Part shown: positions 1 to 9,875 of the stretch, piece after piece
Numbering within the stretch: the first letter of the stretch is position 1
Layout of the letters: each line of letters opens with the position of its first letter
Assembly: GCF_004295795.1 (NCBI RefSeq)
Contig: NZ_SEBR01000002.1
Coordinates: 124,001-188,000, forward strand
Origin: Flavobacterium sp.
GTDB taxonomy: Bacteria; Bacteroidota; Bacteroidia; Flavobacteriales; Flavobacteriaceae
Direction of reading: 5' to 3'
DNA: 64,000 bases
Translations under genes and position numbers: made by a program
The notes under the pieces: generated by a model
Seen by the model: the letters and a program-made list of their open reading frames with translations, nothing else
What the model was told of the DNA's origin: nothing
Databases searched by the model: none

Positions 1-619
1 CTTCAAAACTCAGATCTTCTTCAAAATCCAACTCCAGCTGATCGGGCAAAAGCCTAAATGACATTCTGTGGTAAGGTGTTGTTCCGTGCTCGCGGATGGC
101 TTGCCGGTGTTCCAACGTCGGATAACCTTTGTTCTGCTTCCAGTTGTACATCGGGAATTCCTCGTGCAGCATTTCCATGTGGTCGTCCCGATACGTCTTG
201 GCCAAAACAGAAGCTGCGGCAATGCTCAAATATTTGCTGTCGCCTTTTACGATACAATTGTGTGGGATGTTTCCAACCTTTTTGAATCGATTTCCATCTA
301 CTATAATATGTAAGGGCTCGGGAATGAGTTTCAGGATGCATTCCTGCATGGCCTTTATGGAAGCGTTCAGGATATTTATCTCATCGATGACCGCGTGATC
401 CAAATGCGTTACCGAAAAGCAAACCGCTTTGTCTTCAATCAACGGGCGAAGATATTGGCGTTGTTTTTCGGTTAACTGCTTTGAATCATTAAGCAGCTCA
501 TTGTTAAAGTTGTCAGGTAAAATTACCGCTGCAGCTGTTACCGGTCCGGACAGGCAACCTCTTCCGGCTTCGTCTGTTCCGGCTTCGTGTAAATGTTCTG
601 AAAACCTTTTGATTAACAT
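1..619 (-). CDS. rnhB: Ribonuclease HII, 3' end cut by window edge
   Basis: RNase HII cleaves the RNA strand of RNA/DNA hybrids and starts removal of misincorporated ribonucleotides. Reading the minus strand from the ATG at 617-619 gives an open frame through position 1 (206 codons visible). It carries the family signature DEAGRG near residues 16-21 (catalytic Asp16 and Glu17), followed by [11 protein letters not shown]. The third acidic residue is in IIVDGN (Asp108) and the fourth is in the [12 protein letters not shown] stretch (about Asp145). The family is usually about 200 residues, so little is missing at the C-terminus. It is divergent from the SusC gene, and a TAnnTTTG -7 element lies just upstream at 636-643. 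Identification is secure; only the end is unseen. Confidence 0.95.
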   Translation of the reverse strand, partial: MLIKRFSEHLHEAGTDEAGRGCLSGPVTAAAVILPDNFNNELLNDSKQLTEKQRQYLRPLIEDKAVCFSVTHLDHAVIDEINILNASIKAMQECILKLIPEPLHIIVDGNRFKKVGNIPHNCIVKGDSKYLSIAAASVLAKTYRDDHMEMLHEEFPMYNWKQNKGYPTLEHRQAIREHGTTPYHRMSFRLLPDQLELDFEEDLSFE

Positions 620-635
620 TAAATTAAAATTTCAG

Positions 636-643
636 CAAAAATA
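636..643 (-). promoter_or_regulatory. -7 promoter element of rnhB
   Basis: On the minus strand this reads TATTTTTG, an exact match to the flavobacterial -7 consensus TAnnTTTG, 16 nt upstream of the rnhB start codon. The -33 box is weak (TTTC near 664-668). The call rests on one good box plus its position. Confidence 0.45.
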
Positions 644-756
644 GGAAAATGACGCAACCTTTTCGAAATAGGCGCATCTATGTCATAGTTATTTGCAGAA
701 ATGTTACTGTTTGCAGTCTTTTCGTTGAAAAAAAACAATGTTAATCCGAAGTAATA

Positions 757-788
757 TTTGTTTTATTAAGAAATAATTGTGAAGTTTG
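757..788 (+). promoter_or_regulatory. Promoter of the SusC/SusD operon
   Basis: TTTG at 757-760 and GAAGTTTG at 781-788 are separated by 20 nt. They match the flavobacterial -33 (TTTG) and -7 (TAnnTTTG, one mismatch at the first base) boxes. The second box is 28 nt before the SusC start codon, so the leader would be about 20 nt. The region 620-816 holds nothing else I can support. Confidence 0.55.
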
Positions 789-816
789 CGGAATAACTAA
801 CTCAAATAAATTTAAT

Positions 817-3800
817 ATGAGATCGAAGTTTAAATGGATTTTTACGCTACTTGTAGCGTTAACAGTACAGCTTTCTTTCGCTCAGGGGAAAACTGTCACA
901 GGTACGGTTTCGGATGCTTCGGGGCCACTACCTGGTGCGAACGTCGTGGTTAAAGAAACTAAAGCCGGCGTTCAAACTGACGTGGATGGTAAGTATTCCA
1001 TTCAGGTTAATCAAGGGCAAACCCTTGTTTTCTCTTTCGTCGGTATGGCCGATTCAGAAGTGAAAGTTGGTGCTGGCAGCACAATCAACCAAAAGCTTGC
1101 TGAAGGAGGAATTACTCTCGGAGAGGTTCTAATTACCGGTGCTTTGGGTCTTCAGAAAAAAGCCGATGCGCAAACTGCTTCCCAACAGGTTGTCAAAAAT
1201 GACGAACTTACGAAAGCAGCTCAGCCGAACGCTGTTTTGGCGTTGGTAGGTAAAGTTTCTGGTTTGCAGATTAACACTACCAGTACAAGTGTGAACTCTT
1301 CGACTCGTGTGGTCCTTCGTGGTAACCGCTCTTTGTCAGGTAGTAACGAAGCGCTTGTCGTTATCGATAACGCTGTTTCTTCAATCGCCGCATATTCTGC
1401 TTTGCCGCCGGATATGATTGAGAGCGTTAACGTAATCAAAGGTGCTCAAGGTGCGGCTCTTTACGGTCAGCAAGGTGGTAACGGTGTTATCATCGTGACT
1501 ACTAAGCGTGGTGCTAAAGGCTCTAAACCTGTTGTTCAAATCGGATCGTCTATTGACTTTGAAGAGGTTTCTTTTGTTCCTCAGCGTCAACGTCGTTACG
1601 GTCAAGGATGGAGCGGACAACACGTGAACTATGAAAATGGTGCTTGGGGTGCTGAATTTGACGGTGTGCCACGCGCAACTGGTTTGATGCAGGCTGATGG
1701 TACTTATGTTACTACTCCTTACCGTTCTATTAAAGACAACATCAAGGAATTCTTCCAAACTGGTACTATTGCCCAGACTAACTTGGCGATTTCAGGTGGT
1801 AATCTTGAGAATGGGTATGCTAACTTCATGGCTAACCGTCAATCTACAGATTTCGTAGTTGCGGGCGACGAGCTTAAGAGAAACGCATTTATCTTCAGAG
1901 CTGGTAAAAAACTTGGTAAATGGACTGTTGAAGGTAACGCGAGTTATACTACTCAAAAGACAGAGACTACTTCGGCTGCTCTTTACAGTGAGCTTTTGCA
2001 AGCTGCAACGAATATTCCTGTGGAAAGATTCTCAAGTCCGTTCAACCAGTATCACTGGACTTCTTACTACAACAGCCCTTATTGGTCTCGTGAGAACATC
2101 CGCAACGAAGGTCGTAGTGACCGTTTTAGAGGTCAAATGGATTTGGGTTACAAGTTCAATGACAATATCGATGCCCGTTACACTTTCAACGTAGTTCAGC
2201 TTCAAACTGACGCTTTGAGCTACACAAACGCTTACACAGACTTGCTTCAAGTTGGAGGTGGTGACCAAACTACAGTATCTTCTTTTGATACTCAGAACAC
2301 TATGGCCAGAAATATCTATGCTGACTTTATCGTTAACTTCAAATACAATTTGACTGAGAAGTTGAACATGGTTTTGAACGTCGGTAATAACATCAGAGAT
2401 AACTACTACAGTATTTCTGCTGTTGGTGGCGATAACCTTACTGTTCCTGGAGTTTACAACGTATCTAACGTTACAGGTATTCCACGTGCAAGCAACCTAC
2501 GTCAACGCGACAGAGCTGCTTCTGTATTCGGTAACCTTGACTTGAACTACGGTGAGTGGATCTTCTTGAACGCTACAGCTCGTAACGACTGGGTTTCAGT
2601 ATTGGATACAAGCAACAACAGTTTCTTTTATCCTTCTGCGGGTCTTTCATTCGTCCCTACTCAACTATTTGAAGGGTTGAAAGACAACAAAGTATTGAAT
2701 CGCGCGAAGATCTATGCTAACATCACAAAGACTGGAGGAAATTCATTCGTTGGTTACGGTCAGATTTTTGAGCAATATGTTCAAGGTACAGGATATGCTT
2801 TTGGAGATTTGAACTCTTTCGTACAATCGTCAAGCGCAGTATTCCAGTATATCAATCCTGAATTCTACACCAACAAAGAGATTGGTATCAATTTGGAATT
2901 CCTTAACGGTAGAATTACGCTTGATGCTGCTTACTTCCGTTCAGACAATAAGGATTTGATCACGAACATCACTCCTTCATTCGCTTCTGGTTTGACATCT
3001 TTGGGTGTTAACATCGGTAGAGCTCACACAACTGGTGGTGAGATCGATTTGGGCTTCACTCCAATCAGAAAAGAAGATTTCGGAAACTTGGGTATTACTT
3101 GGACAAACCGTTTGGGCTACTCTAGAGCTATCATGAAAGTCGATAAGGTTTCTGACCAGACTTCATCTGTATCGCTTCAGAACTTCGCAACATCTGGTGG
3201 TATCGGAATTTTTGCTGAAGAAGGAGAAGAGTTTCCACTCATCAAAGGTATCGGCTACGAGCGCGATGATCAAGGACGTGTAATTATCGATCCTACAACA
3301 GGAAATCCGGTAAAAACTACTGAGTATATTAAACTTGGTAAATCAACTCCTGATTATATCTTGAACTACAACACATCTATCCAATACAAAGGGTTTGCTA
3401 TTTCTGCGACAATGGACTACAGAACAGGTCACCAGTTCTGGTCAGGTTCAAAACAATGGTTGTCTTGGTCAGGTCACTTGTATGACTCAGCTTTGACAGG
3501 TCGTACAGGTTTCGTATTCCCTAACTCTTCTTACGACGACGGTTCAGGTAATTATGTTGCCAATACTAGCGTTCTTACAGGAGGAACAACTTACGGAAGC
3601 TATTTGTCGTACTACCAAGATGAGTATGCAGAAACTGCAGAAAACTTCGTATTGGACGCAACGGCATTCAAAGTTCGCGAATTGTCACTTGCTTATTCAT
3701 TCCAACCGGAAACTTTGGAGCGTCTTGGCTTGACTCAATTGAGACTTAGTGTAAATGCACGTAATCCATTTATGGTTCTTCCAAAAGAAAACCGTAACTA

Positions 3801-3909
3801 CAGCGACCCAGAGCAATCAAACACTACTGGTAACGCCGCAGGTCTTGCTGCTGTTGGACAATATCCACTAACCAGAACATTCGGTTTTGCGGTTAACGTA
3901 ACATTCTAA
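817..3909 (+). CDS. SusC/RagA family TonB-linked outer-membrane transporter
   Basis: This 1030-aa outer-membrane beta-barrel is predicted to import a ligand captured by the SusD-like lipoprotein, powered by TonB. In order: signal peptide (residues 1-23, ending SFAQ), a carboxypeptidase-regulatory-like beta domain (about 24-88, GTVSDASGPLPGANV), a plug domain (about 115-235) with the family motif GAALYGQQGGNGVIIVTTK, then the barrel, ending in an aromatic-terminated strand (NVTF). Length is normal for SusC. The ATG at 817 fits both the signal peptide and the promoter at 757-788. It is followed after 10 nt by SusD, the classic pair. No glycoside hydrolase, sulfatase or regulator is adjacent, so the ligand cannot be read from context. 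Confidence 0.95.
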   Translation: MRSKFKWIFTLLVALTVQLSFAQGKTVTGTVSDASGPLPGANVVVKETKAGVQTDVDGKYSIQVNQGQTLVFSFVGMADSEVKVGAGSTINQKLAEGGITLGEVLITGALGLQKKADAQTASQQVVKNDELTKAAQPNAVLALVGKVSGLQINTTSTSVNSSTRVVLRGNRSLSGSNEALVVIDNAVSSIAAYSALPPDMIESVNVIKGAQGAALYGQQGGNGVIIVTTKRGAKGSKPVVQIGSSIDFEEVSFVPQRQRRYGQGWSGQHVNYENGAWGAEFDGVPRATGLMQADGTYVTTPYRSIKDNIKEFFQTGTIAQTNLAISGGNLENGYANFMANRQSTDFVVAGDELKRNAFIFRAGKKLGKWTVEGNASYTTQKTETTSAALYSELLQAATNIPVERFSSPFNQYHWTSYYNSPYWSRENIRNEGRSDRFRGQMDLGYKFNDNIDARYTFNVVQLQTDALSYTNAYTDLLQVGGGDQTTVSSFDTQNTMARNIYADFIVNFKYNLTEKLNMVLNVGNNIRDNYYSISAVGGDNLTVPGVYNVSNVTGIPRASNLRQRDRAASVFGNLDLNYGEWIFLNATARNDWVSVLDTSNNSFFYPSAGLSFVPTQLFEGLKDNKVLNRAKIYANITKTGGNSFVGYGQIFEQYVQGTGYAFGDLNSFVQSSSAVFQYINPEFYTNKEIGINLEFLNGRITLDAAYFRSDNKDLITNITPSFASGLTSLGVNIGRAHTTGGEIDLGFTPIRKEDFGNLGITWTNRLGYSRAIMKVDKVSDQTSSVSLQNFATSGGIGIFAEEGEEFPLIKGIGYERDDQGRVIIDPTTGNPVKTTEYIKLGKSTPDYILNYNTSIQYKGFAISATMDYRTGHQFWSGSKQWLSWSGHLYDSALTGRTGFVFPNSSYDDGSGNYVANTSVLTGGTTYGSYLSYYQDEYAETAENFVLDATAFKVRELSLAYSFQPETLERLGLTQLRLSVNARNPFMVLPKENRNYSDPEQSNTTGNAAGLAAVGQYPLTRTFGFAVNVTF

Positions 3910-3919
3910 AAAAAAAGCA

Positions 3920-5434
3920 ATGAAAAAACTTAAATATCTTATTCCGGCATTAGCTCTCACAATGTTTTCTTGTGATGACTATCTGGATGTAAATGCTCCT
4001 GTGAATAACCCGACAGGAGAGCAAATCACTCCAAATCTATCTTTGGCGGCTGCGGAAACAGGTCCTTACAGAACTTTATCGCGTACCGGAAATATTTTTG
4101 GTAACTTATTCCTGAACAACTGGGGATTCAACGTTAACGCTTTTGCGGTCACAAACCCGGAAGAGTTTTCGTTGGCTCTTACCAATAATACGTATTCAGG
4201 TATTTGGGACGGACTTTACACAAGTACGGTCAACTTGACCAATATCATCGAGCATCCGGCTGCAAACTATGAAAACCACAAGGCAATCGCGAAGATCCTT
4301 AAGTCTTTCTACTTTCAGTACTTGGTCGATTTGTACGGAGACATTCCTTACACTGAAGCTCATAAAGGAAGTGACAACCTAACGCCTGCTTACGATGACG
4401 ATATGGCGGTTTACCGTGACTTGGTTGTTCAGATTGAAGATGCTATCAACACTATCGACAATCCGGTTAGCACGACTATCGCTGTTGGTAATGAAGATGT
4501 CATTTTCCAAGGAGATATGGCCAAGTGGAAGGTTTTCGCAAACACTTTGAAGTTGCGTATTCTTTTGCGTCAATCGGAACTTCCGGATAGCGATGGTTAT
4601 TTGGCACAGGAATTCAGCGAATTGGCAAGTGCTACTTTCGTTACTGAAGACGTGACTATCAACCCTGGATACTCGAATGGTGAAACAGGACAAGTTAACC
4701 CTTGGTACAATTTGTTCTACAACATCGATGGTACGGTAACGGCAATCTATCGCCAGTACGGTGCGTCAAAATATTTCGCTGACAATTTGAATCTTTCTTC
4801 TTTGCCGGATCCTCGCAGAGGCCGTATTTGGACTGGTTTGGTTGGAGGCAACGTTTCTGGAGTTCTTCAGGGAGACCGTTCGCAAAATAACGGAGGAACT
4901 GCTCCATTGAATATCTCGCAACTTGGGCCTGGCGTTCTTTCTTCGCCTGCTCAGGACGGATACATGATGCTCGCTTCAGAAAGTTATTTGCTACAGGCTG
5001 AAGCTGCACTTCGCGGTTTCTTGCCAGGAAACGTCAGTGCATTGTTTACAGCTGGTGTTACTTCCTCTTTCACGCAATTGGGTGTAACGAATCCTGGAAC
5101 TTACCTCGCTCAAATGGCTAACGAAGCTGGAAAAGGTTATAATCCTGGTTTCACGCTAGATCAGAACATCGCTGCTATCATGTGGCAGAAGAATGTTTCC
5201 ATGACTGGAGTTAACGCTATGGAGGTATTCATCGAGTATACTCGTACTGGTCTTATCGATCAGGTTCCTTTGGCAGGTACAGGTGTTCCTGGTGGAATTT
5301 CACCTACGCAACCTAACAAGATGAGAAGATTGCTTTACCCGACTTCAGAATTGGTAGGTAATTCAGCAAACGTTCCGGTATTGACTTTGAACCAAATCTT
5401 TACTGAAGGGCCATTTTGGTTTGTCGAACAATAA
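3920..5434 (+). CDS. SusD/RagB family nutrient-binding lipoprotein
   Basis: This 504-aa surface lipoprotein caps the SusC barrel and binds the ligand. The lipoprotein signal ends in MFSC with Cys18 as the lipidated residue. It is followed by DDYLDVN, which is typical of SusD proteins and resembles the acidic lipoprotein export signal described for Flavobacterium. The helical body has the pattern FYFQYLVDLYGDIPYTEA, characteristic of the SusD-like group that pairs with SusC. It begins 10 nt after SusC and is followed by two further lipoprotein genes in the same direction with no terminator between them, so one operon is likely. The ligand is unknown. Confidence 0.93.
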   Translation: MKKLKYLIPALALTMFSCDDYLDVNAPVNNPTGEQITPNLSLAAAETGPYRTLSRTGNIFGNLFLNNWGFNVNAFAVTNPEEFSLALTNNTYSGIWDGLYTSTVNLTNIIEHPAANYENHKAIAKILKSFYFQYLVDLYGDIPYTEAHKGSDNLTPAYDDDMAVYRDLVVQIEDAINTIDNPVSTTIAVGNEDVIFQGDMAKWKVFANTLKLRILLRQSELPDSDGYLAQEFSELASATFVTEDVTINPGYSNGETGQVNPWYNLFYNIDGTVTAIYRQYGASKYFADNLNLSSLPDPRRGRIWTGLVGGNVSGVLQGDRSQNNGGTAPLNISQLGPGVLSSPAQDGYMMLASESYLLQAEAALRGFLPGNVSALFTAGVTSSFTQLGVTNPGTYLAQMANEAGKGYNPGFTLDQNIAAIMWQKNVSMTGVNAMEVFIEYTRTGLIDQVPLAGTGVPGGISPTQPNKMRRLLYPTSELVGNSANVPVLTLNQIFTEGPFWFVEQ

Positions 5435-5446
5435 AAATTGAACAAT

Positions 5447-6328
5447 ATGAAAAAGTTATTAGCATTAGCATTCGTAATGGCAGCGGCCATTGCATGTACA
5501 GACGATGATTTGAGCCAAGGGCCGAATCTTCAACCAAGTACCGATTTTATAGTTGGTTTCCCAGAAGCGGCTGTTTCTTATAGCTACTTTGCCGACGAAG
5601 GAGCAGTTCAAAGACAGTTTCCTGTTGTTTTGATTGGTGGTAATGCCGGAAATCCGTCAGATACTCCATTGGTCGTAAACTACGAAATTGTACCGTTTGA
5701 CGCTGCAACCGGAACAGGAAGTACAGCTACTGAAGGAACTGAATTTGACTTTTTGGATAACTCCGGACAGTTGACTATTCCTGCCGGTCAGGATTTCGTA
5801 AACTTCCCCATCCTTGTCAACACTTGTTGTTTGGACCTTGAAGTGAAAACTACTCTTGTCATCAAGCTTACTGGCGTAACTGGTGCAGACGGGATCGTTT
5901 CTCAAAACAACAGTACTTTCACGGTTAACTTCGTAGGATGTCAGGCTGATTTGGCCGGTACTTACTCTGTCGCAACAGTTAGAGAATCTACAGGAAGTGT
6001 ATTGAATCAAGTGAACCAAACGATCACTGAGGTGAGTACGAACTACTTCCTTACGCAAAACACTGCCACTTTGACTCCTAACCAAATCGGTACAGGACAA
6101 GGGTTTTACTTCAACGTATTGTGTGGAGAAATCACAGTGCCATCACAAGGTTTGTTCCAAGGGGTTTACCCTAACGAGGTTGTAGGTGTTCCTATGGATT
6201 CGGGTGATTACGCTGGCCTTGAAGGTGCCGTTATTAGCGACAACCAATTCAAGATTCGCTACAAAGCTAATTATGGTGGTGCTACCGGTTTCGTGACCGT
6301 TACAAGTACTTACACTAGAAACAACTAA
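5447..6328 (+). CDS. Lipoprotein with beta-sandwich (Calx-beta-like) domain
   Basis: This protein has 293 aa from the ATG at 5447; a TTG three codons upstream opens the frame but fits the signal peptide less well. The signal ends in AIAC (Cys17) followed by TDDD, an acidic tail that in Flavobacterium favours export to the cell surface. The middle (about residues 45-160) has a beta-rich pattern with TEGTEFDF and LTIPAGQDFVNFPI, like Calx-beta or Bacteroidota SusE-type accessory domains; two adjacent cysteines (NTCCLD) follow. It lies 12 nt after SusD and 14 nt before the next lipoprotein gene. It probably serves as an accessory ligand-binding protein of the SusCD system. That role is inferred from operon position only. 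Confidence 0.75.
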   Translation: MKKLLALAFVMAAAIACTDDDLSQGPNLQPSTDFIVGFPEAAVSYSYFADEGAVQRQFPVVLIGGNAGNPSDTPLVVNYEIVPFDAATGTGSTATEGTEFDFLDNSGQLTIPAGQDFVNFPILVNTCCLDLEVKTTLVIKLTGVTGADGIVSQNNSTFTVNFVGCQADLAGTYSVATVRESTGSVLNQVNQTITEVSTNYFLTQNTATLTPNQIGTGQGFYFNVLCGEITVPSQGLFQGVYPNEVVGVPMDSGDYAGLEGAVISDNQFKIRYKANYGGATGFVTVTSTYTRNN

Positions 6329-6342
6329 TTAAATCTGGAAAA

Positions 6343-7371
6343 ATGAGAAAAATCTTTGGATATAAATTTCTTTTCGCCGCCGCACTCGTAGCTTCTTTGG
6401 CTTCTTGTAGCGATGACGATGACAAAACACTTTCTACACGAGTTGAGAAACCAGTAATAACAACTGGCCTATCTGCAACGACTGTATCAGAAGGTGACAC
6501 CATCACCGTTACACTTACTTCAGACAAAGCGATCAGCGATCCTATGGAGTTCAAGTTTGAGGTGTTGGCTGGAAGCACGGGCGGTTTCCGCGACTTGTCT
6601 TCTGCAGAAGGTATTGAAATCGAAGTTGGTGCTGGTTTCGGTGCTCTTGGATATCAAATCGTTATGCCGGCTTACACAACTTCATATACGTTCACGATCG
6701 TTCCGATTGTAGATCTTGAAGCAGAAGGAGCTGAGACATTCAACATCAGATTCTACGGAGACGGTAACGCTAAAGGTAAAGTTGCCGAAGGATCAGAGTT
6801 CTTCACGTTGACAGTTAACAATACGGTAACTGACGACTTCATAGCTAATTTCGATTGGTCTCAAACCAATGCTGACTACTACGGAACTTTGGTTGCAGGT
6901 GAATATGCAGGAGACGACGACGCAACGCACGCCTATTGCGATTTCGATTTCGATTTGGAATTGTATACATGGCCAGGACTTGATTACCAAGCGGTTTCTT
7001 ACACAGATTGTCCAGAGAGTTTGACTCTTTTGGGAACAGATCCAGACGGAGAATATCTATTGGTACCAAGTTTCTACACTGCAGACGGTCCTACACCACC
7101 GAAAAGTGGTGAGATCAACTTCAAGGCTTTCGTAGAAATGGGAAGACCAGGAGCTTTCAAAACAGTTTACAACCTCGATAACGTTTGGTCGTATACGGTC
7201 GGAGGAATTGAGGAAGGTAATCCTGACGGAGCTATTCCAATCGTCCTTATCGAGAAAGTCGGAACAACTTACACAGTAAGAGATTTCAACACAAACGAAG
7301 TTCTTGGTTCAGGCCGTGGCGCCAGTCTAAAACAGCAAATCATTGCTAAAATCAAAGCTAGAAAACACTAA
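6343..7371 (+). CDS. Lipoprotein with Calx-beta-like domain
   Basis: This 342-aa protein is the last gene of the SusCD operon. The signal ends in LASC (Cys22) followed by SDDDD, which suggests surface display by analogy with the known Flavobacterium lipoprotein export signal. Residues of about 30-160 form a repeat-like beta domain (TVSEGDTITVTLT near the start, then AEGAETFNIRFYG near its end). This is the Calx-beta pattern and is shared in style with the preceding lipoprotein. The C-terminal half (about 165-342) is rich in aromatic and acidic residues, with several cysteines, and I do not recognise it. A strong terminator follows 18 nt after the stop. Function is unknown; a ligand-binding accessory is the simplest guess. 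Confidence 0.75.
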   Translation: MRKIFGYKFLFAAALVASLASCSDDDDKTLSTRVEKPVITTGLSATTVSEGDTITVTLTSDKAISDPMEFKFEVLAGSTGGFRDLSSAEGIEIEVGAGFGALGYQIVMPAYTTSYTFTIVPIVDLEAEGAETFNIRFYGDGNAKGKVAEGSEFFTLTVNNTVTDDFIANFDWSQTNADYYGTLVAGEYAGDDDATHAYCDFDFDLELYTWPGLDYQAVSYTDCPESLTLLGTDPDGEYLLVPSFYTADGPTPPKSGEINFKAFVEMGRPGAFKTVYNLDNVWSYTVGGIEEGNPDGAIPIVLIEKVGTTYTVRDFNTNEVLGSGRGASLKQQIIAKIKARKH

Positions 7372-7388
7372 TCAGTGTAATAAGCGAT

Positions 7389-7419
7389 AAAAAAGGCCGT
7401 CCGAAAGGATGGCCTTTTT
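7389..7419 (+). terminator. Intrinsic terminator of the SusCD operon
   Basis: AAAAAGGCCGTCC, loop GAAA, GGATGGCCTTTTT. The stem is nearly perfect with one G-T pair and ends in a T run. It closes the four-gene operon. Confidence 0.85.
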
Positions 7420-7439
7420 GTTTTATGGGTTTTGTTTCT

Positions 7440-7474
7440 TTTGGAAAATTATAACACCACTTTGTTTATTTTTG
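7440..7474 (+). promoter_or_regulatory. Promoter of the porin gene
   Basis: TTTG at 7440-7443 and an exact TAnnTTTG (TATTTTTG) at 7467-7474, with 23 nt between them. The start codon is 17 nt after the second box. Confidence 0.55.
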
Positions 7475-7490
7475 TGCCTATTCCCAGGCT

Positions 7491-9482
7491 ATGAAGATAT
7501 TCTTGTCGTTTCTGTTTCTATTTGTCGGATTGTTTGCCAACGCGCAGGACGATATTGTCGTGCCGGCCACACAACCGGCCAAAACCCAAAATCCAAAGCC
7601 GCAATCCGGAGGCGCTCCAAAAGGCAGTCCAAATACACCATCAGATCCGAATGCGAAAACCGAAGCTCCAAAGGCGACAATCGACATGTACAGGATCGTC
7701 ACGCTCGACCGCGATACCACTTACGTAGACACTTCGCTCACTATTCACGATGAGTACAGGCACAACTACCTGCGAAAAGACATCTTCGGGCTTTTGCCTT
7801 TTGCCAACGAAGGACAAACCTACCAAACACTCGACTTCGGACTCAAGAAGTTCAATCCTTATCCAGGCTTCGGACATACGGCCAAAGAATTTCCGTTACT
7901 CTCAGCCGAGGACATCCGCTACTATTCGATGGCAACTCCATTTACGGAACTCTATTTCAAGTCGGTAATGGAACGCGGCCAGAATGTCGACGCTTTTGTC
8001 AGCGCGAACATTTCACCACAACTCAATTTCTCGATTGCCTACAAAGGACTGCGATCTGACGGAAAGTTCATCAATCAGGTCACGAGTACCGGAAACTTCC
8101 GCTTCACGACAAGCTACCACACCGAATCGAGACGCTACATGGTCAATTTCCATTTTATGTCCTTCGATTTTCTCAACGGAGAAAACGGAGGCGTCGTCAA
8201 CATCGCTGACTTCGAAGACGGAAATCCACGTTACGACAATAGATTGCGTTTCAACGTATACTCTCGCGACGCCCAATCTTTCGAAAGAGGAAAGCGCCTT
8301 TTTCTCGACCACAGTTTCCGCGTAAACGGAAATGACGCCCAAAACAACCTGCACATCACACACCAATTCAATTACGAGAACAAGTTCTTCCAATACAACC
8401 AAACCAATCTTTTGACGGTCGTCGACGCCACTACGCAAATCCAACGGTACGGAGAATCCTATCGCGCCGGATCGATCAACGACCAAACGCATTACAACCG
8501 CATGTACAATAAGGTCGGAGCGGTTTACGAAAACAAGACATTGGGTAAATTCAAAGGATTTCTCGAAGACTACAGATACAATTATTACTTCGATCGCGTC
8601 ATCCTGAACAGCGCGCAACCCAACACAGGTTCGCTGTCAGATGAAATCCAGTCTTTCGGAGGCGAATACGAATACCGAAAAGACAAATGGACAGCCAACG
8701 CACTCGTCTCCCAATCGCTCACGAACCAATCGTTGTCGAATATCCAAGGCCGCGTGCGATACAGGTTCAACGACAAAAACGTCGTGTCTTTCCAGTACGA
8801 GCGAATGAGCAAAATCCCCGATGCGATCTACAACCTTAACCAAAGTTCTTACAAAGGTTACGTCTGGACGAATTCCTTCAAGAACGAAAAGATCAACAGC
8901 ATCAACATAAAGGCCGATACGCAGTGGTGCACGGCATCGGCACAAATTTCGTCCTACAAAGACATGTTGTATTTCGCCAACACGACAACTTCAGACACTT
9001 TGATCGTAAAGCCTTTCCAATACGGAAACGACATCAAGTATTTTTCGGTCAAAATCGGAAAGGAAATCAAAGTCGGAAAGTTCGGTCTCGACAACACCTT
9101 TTTGTACCAGCAAGTCGATCAGCAAGACGACATTCTCAACGTTCCGAAGTTCGTCACCAGAAACACGCTATACTTTCAGGACGCCTACTTCCGAAAGGCA
9201 CTTTTCATCCAGACTGGCGTCACCTTCAACTATTTCACGAAGTATTACGGAAACGACTACAATCCGGTCATTGGAGAATTTTTCGTGCAGAACCAAAAGG
9301 AAATCGGAGGCTTTCCAATGCTCGATTTCTTCCTCGACATGCGAATCAAAACCGCGCGAATCTACTTTAAGGCAGAGCATTTCAACGCGGCCTGGACGGG
9401 CAACAATTACCTGACCGCACCCAATTATCCGTACCGCGACTTCCTGTTCCGCATAGGGATGGAGTGGAACTTCTTCAAGTAG
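7491..9482 (+). CDS. Putative porin (Porin_10-like outer-membrane protein)
   Basis: This 663-aa protein has a signal peptide (residues 1-19, ending FANAQ). A Pro/Gln/Lys-rich linker follows (about 25-60), then a long body of alternating polar and aromatic residues typical of an outer-membrane barrel. It ends in RIGMEWNFFK, a C-terminal aromatic strand. The opening of the body (YRIVTLDRDTTYVDTSLTI, then FGLLPFANEGQTY) matches what I know of the uncharacterised Bacteroidota putative porins. It stands alone between a terminator and the repeat region 9489-9795. The substrate is unknown. The family call is from memory of sequence style, not a search. Confidence 0.75.
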   Translation: MKIFLSFLFLFVGLFANAQDDIVVPATQPAKTQNPKPQSGGAPKGSPNTPSDPNAKTEAPKATIDMYRIVTLDRDTTYVDTSLTIHDEYRHNYLRKDIFGLLPFANEGQTYQTLDFGLKKFNPYPGFGHTAKEFPLLSAEDIRYYSMATPFTELYFKSVMERGQNVDAFVSANISPQLNFSIAYKGLRSDGKFINQVTSTGNFRFTTSYHTESRRYMVNFHFMSFDFLNGENGGVVNIADFEDGNPRYDNRLRFNVYSRDAQSFERGKRLFLDHSFRVNGNDAQNNLHITHQFNYENKFFQYNQTNLLTVVDATTQIQRYGESYRAGSINDQTHYNRMYNKVGAVYENKTLGKFKGFLEDYRYNYYFDRVILNSAQPNTGSLSDEIQSFGGEYEYRKDKWTANALVSQSLTNQSLSNIQGRVRYRFNDKNVVSFQYERMSKIPDAIYNLNQSSYKGYVWTNSFKNEKINSINIKADTQWCTASAQISSYKDMLYFANTTTSDTLIVKPFQYGNDIKYFSVKIGKEIKVGKFGLDNTFLYQQVDQQDDILNVPKFVTRNTLYFQDAYFRKALFIQTGVTFNYFTKYYGNDYNPVIGEFFVQNQKEIGGFPMLDFFLDMRIKTARIYFKAEHFNAAWTGNNYLTAPNYPYRDFLFRIGMEWNFFK

Positions 9483-9488
9483 GATTTT

Positions 9489-9795
9489 TGGGGCGTGCCG
9501 GCGGCCGGTTTCAGTAGCAGTAGCAGTTGCAGAAAGCAGGTTTTGTAACGCATAACGATTGCCGCACAATTGACGTTTCTCGTTTTAGCTTTTTACATAC
9601 TTCTGTCTTTGTCTCGCTTTTTATCGCCGCGACTGCAATCGTTTCCGGTTTTCTGCTACTGCGTCTGCTTCTGCTACTTATTTAAAGCCGCCGTCGGGCT
9701 GCGGGCACTCGCTTTTTTGCCGGTAAAGTTCATGCAGCAACAAATCTTATGTCGGCAAAAAGAGCTTAGACAATGCCAGCATCCCTCAAGCAATC
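9489..9795 (+). repeat. Dispersed repeat, copy 1 (+ orientation)
   Basis: This part of the 449-base gene-free stretch 9483-9931 matches 17568-17752 read on the other strand in three blocks. They are GGGCGTGCCGGCGGC followed by a CAG/TAG-rich run, then AAGCCGCCGTCGGGCTGC and GGGCACTCGCTTTTTTGC, then AAAAAGAGC leading to AATGCCAGCATCCCTCA. Copy 1 has extra sequence of roughly 100-150 bases between the first two blocks. The second and third blocks are an imperfect inverted pair (GGGCTGCGGGCACT against GGGATGCTGGCATT on the opposite strand). I see no transposase and no credible reading frame. It may be a REP-like or other non-autonomous element. Confidence 0.7.
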
Positions 9796-9875
9796 CGTTC
9801 CCGCGAACGCGATCGTCAGCAGAAGTCGTTTCCCGAAATCGTTTTAGCCCAATTCCAATCCTCGAAACTAATTCC

